This document shows positions 1 to 5,142 of a DNA stretch of 10,809 nt, one piece after another. Under the pieces are notes generated by a model that ran no database searches, had not been told where the DNA came from, and saw only the letters and a program-made list of their open reading frames with translations. The DNA comes from an uncultured Collinsella sp. Its GTDB lineage: Bacteria; Actinomycetota; Coriobacteriia; Coriobacteriales; Coriobacteriaceae. The position numbers and the translations under genes were made by a program. The stretch is from the NCBI GenBank assembly GCA_900548565.1, contig URKV01000058.1, positions 1-10,809 on the forward strand. Reading direction: 5' to 3'. How positions within the stretch are numbered: position 1 is the first letter of the stretch; every line of letters begins with the position of its first letter.

Positions 1-497
1 TGCAGGATGCCAAAGGACGTTCCCGAGACCAGGTCGGCAATCTTGTAGATAAAGTTATTGGTGTCGAGCGCGATAAAGCCGTTGGAGGCCATAAAGTTGA
101 GGGCACTCATAATGCCCAGCAGCAGGCCCGAAGCCACGATGGCGGGGATGATGGGGACAAAGACGTCGCCGAGCACCTTAATGGCACGCATAAAGATGTT
201 CTGCTGCTGCGCCGCGGCCTCCTTGACCTCGGCCTTGGTGGCAGCCTCGACGCCACTGAGCGCGATGAACTCCTCGTAGACCTTGTTGACGGTGCCGGTA
301 CCAAAAATAATCTGAAGCTGGCCCTGGGCCTCAAAGACGCCCTTGGCGCCGTCGATATTCTCGAGGGCCTCCTTGTCGACCTTGGCGTTATCGGCAATCA
401 CCAGGCGCAGACGCGTGGCGCAGTGTGCGGCCGAAACAACGTTGCCGGCGCCACCGATGTTGTCGAGCACCTCTTGGGCTGATTTGCGGTAGTCCAT
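1..497 (-). CDS. PTS sugar transporter EIIBC, sucrose/trehalose/beta-glucoside class (5' part only)
   Basis: Phosphotransferase permease that takes up a sugar and phosphorylates it on entry. The first 165 residues are in the window and the rest lies beyond the left edge. Residues 1-80 are an EIIB domain of the glucose/sucrose superfamily. The phosphorylated cysteine is Cys26 in the motif AAHCATRLRL, followed by IDGAKGVFEAQGQLQIIFG (residues 48-66), a pattern typical of ScrA- and TreB-like proteins. A charged, glutamine-rich linker follows, and from about residue 100 the EIIC membrane domain starts (VFVPIIPAIVASGLLLGIM). The ATG at 497 has GGAGGAAAGGG upstream. No EIIA domain is visible, so phosphate may come from a C-terminal EIIA beyond the edge or from a separate glucose-type EIIA. 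The two LacI-type operators upstream and the adjacent regulator gene suggest substrate-induced expression. Wording resembles ScrA, but sucrose cannot be separated from trehalose or beta-glucosides on this fragment. Confidence 0.92.
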   Translation of the reverse strand, partial: MDYRKSAQEVLDNIGGAGNVVSAAHCATRLRLVIADNAKVDKEALENIDGAKGVFEAQGQLQIIFGTGTVNKVYEEFIALSGVEAATKAEVKEAAAQQQNIFMRAIKVLGDVFVPIIPAIVASGLLLGIMSALNFMASNGFIALDTNNFIYKIADLVSGTSFGIL

Positions 498-553
498 GAC
501 TTCCCTTTCCTCCAACGGGCGCATCTGCACCCGGCCATCTTTGACACTTACAC

Positions 554-567
554 TGTAATCGTTTTCA
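554..567. promoter_or_regulatory. LacI-type operator, proximal copy (PTS gene)
   Basis: TGTAATCGTTTTCA on the plus strand is an imperfect palindrome centred on CG (10 of 14 positions match its own reverse complement), the usual form of a LacI-family operator. It lies about 57 bp upstream of the PTS start codon. The same 15 bases (with a leading C) occur again at 579-593. The local LacI-family protein is the likely binder. This is inferred from proximity and operator form. Confidence 0.72.
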
Positions 568-579
568 GTTTCATATGTC

Positions 580-593
580 TGTAATCGTTTTCA
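580..593. promoter_or_regulatory. LacI-type operator, distal copy (PTS gene)
   Basis: Exact second copy of the operator at 554-567, in the same orientation, 26 bp away centre to centre (about 2.5 helical turns). Two identical sites in a gap of only 184 bp are unlikely to be chance and suggest cooperative or occlusive repression of the PTS promoter. I could not assign a convincing -35/-10 pair. The sites lie where the promoter would be expected. Confidence 0.72.
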
Positions 594-681
594 CATTAGG
601 GTGAACGGTAGGAAAAAGCCGGCGAATGGTAGTTTTGAGACAAAAACTGGGGATTCAAAGGCAGGCAGACGCGTCCAAGGA

Positions 682-1662
682 CTAGACATTCATGAGCTGA
701 TGTCCAAGTTTGAGCGTCCGCAGGCCGCTCTCACCCTCCTCGCCATCGAGCGCGTCGAGCAGCATATTGGTCGCCTCGACGCCACTGGTCAGGTAGCCAT
801 AATGCACGGTGGGAATGCCGCCCGTCAGCGCGCGCAAAAACGCGTTGTCGCCAAAACCGCTCACGCGACGCACGCCCTCGCCCACGCCGCGCTGCTCGTC
901 AAAAGCGCGCAGGGCGCCGGCCGCCATAGTGTCGGTCGCGCACGCGATAAACGAAACATCGGGATCGACGGAAAACAGTTCGCGCGCAGCGCGATAGCCC
1001 GAGTCGAGCGTAAATGACCCCTGGCGAATCAGGCTCGGATCAAGCACCGCGCCCGCGGCGCGCAAGCCGGCCTCAAAACCGCGACGACGGTCGAAACCGG
1101 CCGCGCGGTCCTCTTCGGAAACTCCAATGTAGGCGATCTTGCCGTCCACGCGACCCGCAAGCGCACGGCCCAGCTCAAAGGCAGCCTCGTAATCGTCGTG
1201 ATAGACACACGCCGCGCCCTCGACATGCTGACCGATCAGCACAATGGGCACGCGGCACGAGTCAATCGCCCGACGGTGCTCGTCGGTGATCATGGTTGCC
1301 ACCAGCACAATGCCATCAACCGGATGGTTTTGGAATAAATCGAGGTATTCGAGCTCGCGATCGGGCGCATTGTCGGTGTTGGCAAGCAGCATCTGGTAGC
1401 CACGGCGACCGAGCACCTGGCCAATGCCAGCGGTAATGCGGCTCACGGATTCCGAGTTGATCTTAGGCACGATGACGCCGATGAGCTTGGTGGAACCGGT
1501 GCGCAGCGCGCGAGCCTGGCTGGATCGCACGTATCCGGTCAACTCGATTGCCTGCTTAATGCGCTCGGCCTTGTCCGCCGAGATATATCCACCGTTGAGG
1601 TAGCGCGAGACGGCGGCGCTCGAAACGCCCGCAAGCTCGGCCACATCTTTCATCTTTACCAC
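682..1662 (-). CDS. LacI-family transcriptional regulator, probable repressor of the adjacent PTS gene
   Basis: DNA-binding repressor of 326 residues, the usual LacI-family length. The helix-turn-helix is at residues 5-24 (KDVAELAGVSSAAVSRYLNG), the hinge helix near 48-56 (SSQARALRT), then a periplasmic-binding-protein-like effector domain starting with KLIGVIVPKI. I chose the GTG at 1662 because AGGGG lies 5 bases upstream and because it gives M-V-K-M-K-D-V-A, the same spacing as the common family start M-x-x-I-K-D-V-A. An ATG at 1653 is also possible. A longer frame opens at 1704 but would run through the operator at 1678-1691 and add an atypical N-terminus. The neighbouring PTS gene, two operators in front of it and one in front of lacI itself suggest a local, autoregulated sugar repressor. 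The effector is unknown; a disaccharide or its phosphate is likely. The family assignment is firm, the target is inferred. Confidence 0.93.
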   Translation of the reverse strand: MVKMKDVAELAGVSSAAVSRYLNGGYISADKAERIKQAIELTGYVRSSQARALRTGSTKLIGVIVPKINSESVSRITAGIGQVLGRRGYQMLLANTDNAPDRELEYLDLFQNHPVDGIVLVATMITDEHRRAIDSCRVPIVLIGQHVEGAACVYHDDYEAAFELGRALAGRVDGKIAYIGVSEEDRAAGFDRRRGFEAGLRAAGAVLDPSLIRQGSFTLDSGYRAARELFSVDPDVSFIACATDTMAAGALRAFDEQRGVGEGVRRVSGFGDNAFLRALTGGIPTVHYGYLTSGVEATNMLLDALDGEEGESGLRTLKLGHQLMNV

Positions 1663-1667
1663 GAGCA

Positions 1668-1672
1668 CCCCT
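1668..1672 (-). promoter_or_regulatory. Ribosome binding site deciding the lacI-family start
   Basis: AGGGG on the minus strand, 5 bases before the GTG at 1662. The in-frame ATG at 1653 has no comparable site at normal spacing, which favours the GTG. The match to the consensus is only moderate. Confidence 0.45.
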
Positions 1673-1677
1673 GTCGT

Positions 1678-1691
1678 TGAAATCGCTTTCA
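1678..1691. promoter_or_regulatory. LacI-type operator in front of the regulator gene
   Basis: TGAAATCGCTTTCA is a palindrome with perfect TGAAA/TTTCA arms around a central CG, the classical LacI/CcpA-family operator form. It lies 15 bases upstream of the chosen GTG start and 2 bases downstream of a possible -10 box, so a bound repressor would block transcription start. It differs in its inner bases from the two PTS operators, so either the local regulator (autoregulation) or another LacI-family protein, such as a catabolite regulator, could bind. Confidence 0.6.
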
Positions 1692-1693
1692 CC

Positions 1694-1699
1694 ATGATA
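1694..1699 (-). promoter_or_regulatory. Possible -10 box of the lacI-family gene
   Basis: TATCAT on the minus strand, two bases before the operator at 1678-1691. AT-rich sequence 16-17 bases further upstream (around 1716-1722) would occupy the -35 position but matches the consensus poorly. Support comes mainly from its position next to the operator. Confidence 0.35.
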
Positions 1700-1781
1700 C
1701 CCAACCCTCGCCCGAAAAATATTCGACTGGAAAGGTCTCAGCGGATCATTTCAACCACCCAGGTCGAGCAAACGTCAGCGA

Positions 1782-1881
1782 GCGGGCAGCTGCCGTGGCG
1801 AGGTGCCGCGAAAGAGGAGCGAAGCGTACTTTATGTACGCGAGCGACGGTTTGAGCGGCAGATCGCCCGGCAGATGCCCGC
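1782..1881. other. Large imperfect stem-loop, possible structured RNA or intergenic repeat
   Basis: About 100 bases that fold back on themselves. The outer stem pairs 1782-1795 with 1868-1881 (13 of 14 pairs). After a single bulged base (1796), a second stem pairs 1797-1809 with 1855-1867 (11 of 13). At the tip, 1824-1829 (GCGTAC) pairs with 1835-1840 (GTACGC) around a 5-base loop. It lies between the end of the polysaccharide operon and the lacI promoter and contains no credible gene. It could be a 3'-untranslated structure, a small RNA, or a member of a palindromic intergenic repeat family. The pairing is similar on both strands, so direction is undecided. Confidence 0.5.
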
Positions 1882-1895
1882 GCAGCGTCGAGCGG

Positions 1896-1919
1896 TCCGG
1901 CGTTTGTTAAAACGCCGGA
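1896..1919 (-). terminator. GC-rich hairpin after the operon, candidate terminator without a U-tract
   Basis: Perfect 10-bp inverted repeat: 1896-1905 (TCCGGCGTTT) pairs with 1910-1919 (AAACGCCGGA) around a 4-base loop. It begins 6 bases after the DUF4956 stop codon in the direction of transcription, the usual place for an operon terminator. The base run that follows is CC-GC rich and not T-rich, so it is not a standard intrinsic terminator. It may instead protect the 3' end of the message. Confidence 0.5.
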
Positions 1920-1925
1920 ACATAG

Positions 1926-2591
1926 TTAGCCGTGATATTCGCCGTTGTACTGGATGAGCGTCAGGTCTTCAACGCCGTCGAGCGCGCGAATGGCATCCAC
2001 ATAGGGCATGTCAACGCCGTCCGAGAACACCTCCACGGCCATCTCGACCTTGTCACCGCGCATGGTCTTGGACTTCACCGTAAACTTGGTGCGCCCAAAT
2101 GCACGCACGATATCGTCGCCGGCGGTCTGGCCCGTGTAGTGGATGACCATCATGTACACGCGCGCCTTGTCCTGGTGGCTCGCAAAGCCGGCAATCATCA
2201 CCACAATCACCACTGCCGTAAGCCCCACGAGCGCGTACATGCCGGCGCCTGCCGTAATGCCTGTGGTAATGGCCCAAAAAAGATACAGCAGGTCGAGCGG
2301 GTCCTTAACCGCCGTACGATAGCGGACGATGGACAGAGCACCGACCATACCGAGTGAGATGACCACGTTGGTCGAGATCGCGAGCGTGACCATGCAGGTG
2401 AGCACGCACATGCCCACAAGCGTCACGGCAAAGCTGCGCGAATACACCACGCCGGTAAAAAAGCGCTTGTACACGTAATAGATCAGGATGCCCATGGCGA
2501 GCGCCACGAGCAGCGAAAGGCCAATCTTGGCAGGGTCGACCTGGCCAAACGCCTCCAAGACGGAGTTCTTAAAAAAGTCCCTGGTGCTCAT
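1926..2591 (-). CDS. DUF4956 family membrane protein, partner of the VTC-domain protein
   Basis: Integral membrane protein of 221 residues matching the DUF4956 family, whose biochemical role is not established. Predicted membrane segments lie near residues 22-41, 53-74, 101-120 and 121-137. Between the second and third is the conserved family block SLGMVGALSIVRYRTAVKDP (79-98). The C-terminal third (about 140-221) is a soluble, probably cytoplasmic alpha/beta domain. The ATG at 2591 comes three bases after the stop of the VTC gene, with GAGGGG further upstream. It is the last gene of the block. Genes of this family are often found next to VTC-domain genes; in yeast the VTC complex joins a catalytic tunnel domain to membrane helices that move polyphosphate. 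A split version with DUF4956 supplying the membrane part is an attractive idea, but only inference. Confidence 0.88.
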   Translation of the reverse strand: MSTRDFFKNSVLEAFGQVDPAKIGLSLLVALAMGILIYYVYKRFFTGVVYSRSFAVTLVGMCVLTCMVTLAISTNVVISLGMVGALSIVRYRTAVKDPLDLLYLFWAITTGITAGAGMYALVGLTAVVIVVMIAGFASHQDKARVYMMVIHYTGQTAGDDIVRAFGRTKFTVKSKTMRGDKVEMAVEVFSDGVDMPYVDAIRALDGVEDLTLIQYNGEYHG

Positions 2592-2594
2592 GGT

Positions 2595-3386
2595 CTAAAT
2601 ATCCCCTCGGTTCTCAAAATCCGATTCCCAGTAATTAAATCCGCGCAGGTAGGCGGTCTTTTCGTAACACAGGCAGTACTTGGAGACCGCCGTAAGCTCG
2701 GCCGCTCCCGGCGGCACCATATCGCGCACCAGCTGCGGGCAAAACTCGGTAAACTTGACCTCCATCACCAGCTTGCCGGGCTCCAGGACCGGCAGCGCGG
2801 GCAGCGTCGCGTCAAAGATATCGAAGCTTCCCACCGCGGTACGCACGTTCATGTCAAACGTAATGCGCACGGTGCCCTCATCCATCACCCACGGCTCGCG
2901 CTCGTAGTCCACGATGGTCCGCGGGCGCATCATGTTGCAGATGCACTCGATGTAGAACTCGCGGCAGAGCGGATAGGGGCTCCTCAGCAAAAAGTCGTAG
3001 TCGCCGGCCAGGATCTGCTCAAACTCGCCGCGCGTGAGCGGCGCATCCTCCTTGTAGATCCAGCTACCGTACTTCGTTTTGCGCTCGAGCTTAATCACCT
3101 TGTCGCTGCCGTTATAGATGCGTACGCGATACTTTTTGCGCATGAGAATGCCGGCGTCTTTTTCCTCGTAGGCCGAGTTGCAGTAGTCGTCAAAATACAG
3201 GCTGCGAATAGTGTAACCGCCCGCCCGCGCATACTTGTCCAGCTTAAACACCGGCGCCATGCGACAGGCAAGCGCGGCGTGCTCGCCCTCGTTAATGAGA
3301 TATTTGAGCTCGTGGCGGTAACGCTCCTGCGTGGTACGCACAGGCGGAGCCGCCAAGCGCTCAAGCAGCGCGCTAGCCCTCCTCAT
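2595..3386 (-). CDS. VTC-domain protein, polyphosphate-polymerase type (triphosphate tunnel fold)
   Basis: 263 residues forming a single VTC domain, the fold that in yeast Vtc4 makes polyphosphate from ATP. No signal peptide or membrane segment is seen, so it should be cytoplasmic. Features typical of the charged tunnel are visible in order: RHELKYL (24-30), LYFDDY (63-68), KKYRVRIY (84-91), KLERKTK (99-105), VDYERE (159-164), RITFD (174-178), VMEVKFTE (207-214) and SKY (235-237). These basic and acidic residues alternate as expected for triphosphate and metal binding, so the enzyme looks intact. The start ATG at 3386 has GGAGG six bases upstream and overlaps the end of cotH by 14 bases, so translation is coupled. 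Substrate and product are not proven. Polyphosphate synthesis is the family expectation, and another nucleotide-dependent reaction remains possible. Confidence 0.87.
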   Translation of the reverse strand: MRRASALLERLAAPPVRTTQERYRHELKYLINEGEHAALACRMAPVFKLDKYARAGGYTIRSLYFDDYCNSAYEEKDAGILMRKKYRVRIYNGSDKVIKLERKTKYGSWIYKEDAPLTRGEFEQILAGDYDFLLRSPYPLCREFYIECICNMMRPRTIVDYEREPWVMDEGTVRITFDMNVRTAVGSFDIFDATLPALPVLEPGKLVMEVKFTEFCPQLVRDMVPPGAAELTAVSKYCLCYEKTAYLRGFNYWESDFENRGDI

Positions 3387-5142
3387 ACGTGTCCTCCACG
3401 ACCTTACCGCCGTCTTGCACGTAAAAACACTTCATGCCGTAGTGCTTGCCGTCGTCGGTCACATAGTAGTCAAACGCATCTTGCGTATAGCCATCGGAGT
3501 TGGTGGCACGCACGCGCACAAAATACTGGCCGGCATCGGGCGCATCGCAGGTAACCTCAGGCAGCAGCACGTCGTCGGCCTTAAAAAGCACGTCCTTGAT
3601 GGCATAGTCGCGCGCAAGCTCTACGGTGTAGCGAATGTCACGCGCCTCAAAGTCGTAGGACGCATCCCAGTTAATGCGCAGCTTACCGTTATCGATCTGC
3701 GGCACGCCAATGTAGAACGGCATGGGCTTTTTATAGCTCTCGCGAAAGCTCTTATAGTTCTCCTCGATCTCGGAGGGAATCGCCGCGGCGATCTGCTCGT
3801 ATTGGTCCTTGGTGACAGGCAGATTATCGATATCGGGCGAAGCAAAGACCAGCGATTCAGTAACCTCGCGGTAGTGCTTGATCATCTTGCTCAGGCGAGT
3901 CTCGGTCAAATACGAGCGCAGGTCCTTGACGGCGCGGTCGAGCTCGCTTCGGAACGATTTGCTGCGCAGCGCACGATTGAACAATACGTTGCCCCAGTAG
4001 TTGCTTGCGCCGCGCTCCCAGCTCGCGTAGTCCGAAAACCCGGTAAGAGAAAGCTCCAGCTTACGCAACATGCCGTCGTTATCCCAATCTAAAAAGTACC
4101 AAGTATTTGAGTTGAGCGGGCTGTACAGATAGCAGTTACGGTTCTGCGTATCGCAGTTGCCCGTCAGGATCTGAAACGCCAGCCAATAGACCAGATTTTC
4201 GATATCGAAGTAGGTGTCGAGCACGTCATCGATCTTTTGCGATTCACCGTTGAGCGCATCGAGCATCTCGATGAGCTTGGTGTGGTCCGAATCGCCCTTA
4301 ATCTCGAGCATGCCCTCAAACGCCGTCTGGTTATAGTCGGGGTCATCCGCCAGCTTAATGGTGTCCTCGTAGCGATGGAAATCGAAGCTGTTCACCTTGT
4401 ACAGGTGCCCGTTCTTATCCAAGCCGTGCGCCTTAAGCGCCGTCTTGTTGAGCTGCTCCACCTGCGTAAACAGGCCGTAGTCCTCAAAGATATCGTTGGA
4501 CTTTTCGGTCTGGTCGCACACCCACAGATGCACAAACTGCGTGCGCAGGCCCATCATCTGGGGAATCCCACGGATAAGGTCGTAGGCCATCTTGTTGCGA
4601 AAACGCATACCCTCGCCCATGTGCTTGTTGAGCGCAATCGCGCGCTGTTGGCGCCAGGTACCCTTGCCCTTTTTGAGCTCCACCTTGTAATTCTTTTGCG
4701 AGTTATTGCTCGATGTCTGGCCGCGCACCTGCACGGTGGCATTGGGCGCTTCCTCGCCATAGCCAACCTCGCCGGCCACCGGGCCGTCTTCGTCGCCCGG
4801 CTGCAGCAGGCCCATAACCTGATAGCGCGTCACGCCCATGTCGGCATAGTCATACACCGAGTACGTGTTGATCTCGGCCCAGCTGTGGTCGGTGTTCTCG
4901 GAGCTGTTGCCGCGCGAGACCGTCAGGTACATGGTCACAATGCCCGAGTCGTCGTAGACCTCGTACAGCTCGTCTTTATCGCGTAGGTGCTTGGTACCGT
5001 CCGAGGACTCGGCCTTTTTAATCTTGTCCTGCTTTTTGACCTTTTTGGTCGAGGAGTCTTCCTGCACCGAGCAGCCCGAAAACAACAGCGCGCCGGCAGC
5101 CGCCTCAAGCAGGCGACGGCGAGACATCATCCTAACGGCCAT
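3373..5142 (-). CDS. CotH-family kinase, exported lipoprotein with a twin-arginine-like signal
   Basis: 589 residues. CotH proteins are atypical protein kinases, first known from the Bacillus spore coat. The N-terminus has SRRRLLEAAAGALLFSGC (7-24): a twin-arginine-like motif, a short hydrophobic stretch and a probable lipidated Cys24, so the protein is likely anchored outside the membrane. The kinase domain spans about 130-420. It shows VQVRGQTSSNNSQKNYKVEL (137-156) for the nucleotide-binding region, DYGLFTQVEQLNK (221-233), NCDTQNRNCYLY (329-340) with Asp331 and Asn336, and WYFLDWDNDG (348-357), which carries the W-D-x-D metal-binding pattern. Residues about 475-562 look like a fibronectin-type-III domain. 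The ATG at 5142 is set by GGGGAGG five bases upstream; it overlaps the pelG end by 11 bases. A low-complexity Lys/Ser/Asp linker (29-56) follows the lipid anchor. Its target, protein or polysaccharide, is unknown. Confidence 0.9.
   Translation of the reverse strand: MAVRMMSRRRLLEAAAGALLFSGCSVQEDSSTKKVKKQDKIKKAESSDGTKHLRDKDELYEVYDDSGIVTMYLTVSRGNSSENTDHSWAEINTYSVYDYADMGVTRYQVMGLLQPGDEDGPVAGEVGYGEEAPNATVQVRGQTSSNNSQKNYKVELKKGKGTWRQQRAIALNKHMGEGMRFRNKMAYDLIRGIPQMMGLRTQFVHLWVCDQTEKSNDIFEDYGLFTQVEQLNKTALKAHGLDKNGHLYKVNSFDFHRYEDTIKLADDPDYNQTAFEGMLEIKGDSDHTKLIEMLDALNGESQKIDDVLDTYFDIENLVYWLAFQILTGNCDTQNRNCYLYSPLNSNTWYFLDWDNDGMLRKLELSLTGFSDYASWERGASNYWGNVLFNRALRSKSFRSELDRAVKDLRSYLTETRLSKMIKHYREVTESLVFASPDIDNLPVTKDQYEQIAAAIPSEIEENYKSFRESYKKPMPFYIGVPQIDNGKLRINWDASYDFEARDIRYTVELARDYAIKDVLFKADDVLLPEVTCDAPDAGQYFVRVRATNSDGYTQDAFDYYVTDDGKHYGMKCFYVQDGGKVVEDTYEEG
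3393..3397 (-). promoter_or_regulatory. Ribosome binding site of the VTC-domain gene
   Basis: GGAGG on the minus strand, six bases before the ATG at 3386 and inside the end of cotH. It fixes the start and the 14-base overlap. A second AGGAGG falls inside codons 2-3 of the new gene, but no normal start codon follows it at the right distance. Confidence 0.7.

Noticed and set aside
631..648. Inverted repeat AGTTTT/AAAACT between lacI and the PTS gene
   Set aside because: Only six mostly A-T pairs and no clear U-tract, so too weak to call a terminator.
601..1017. Plus-strand open frame of 138 codons opposite the regulator gene
   Set aside because: Antisense to the LacI-family effector domain, GTG start without a convincing ribosome site.
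1694..1957. Plus-strand open frame of 87 codons in the intergenic region
   Set aside because: Runs through the stem-loop, the hairpin and the DUF4956 3' end; composition is that of structured intergenic DNA, with no plausible product.
3376..3384. AGGAGG inside codons 2-3 of the VTC gene as a ribosome site for a later start
   Set aside because: No ATG, GTG or TTG follows at normal spacing in frame; the upstream GGAGG at 3393-3397 already explains the ATG at 3386.
3331..4092. Plus-strand open frame of 253 codons
   Set aside because: Lies antisense to the end of cotH and the start of the VTC gene. Its protein shows no family features, and long antisense frames are expected in GC-rich coding DNA.
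4237..4986. Plus-strand open frame of 249 codons
   Set aside because: Antisense to the CotH kinase domain, whose own frame has clear conserved motifs. The antisense product is rich in Val/Leu/His with no recognisable domain.
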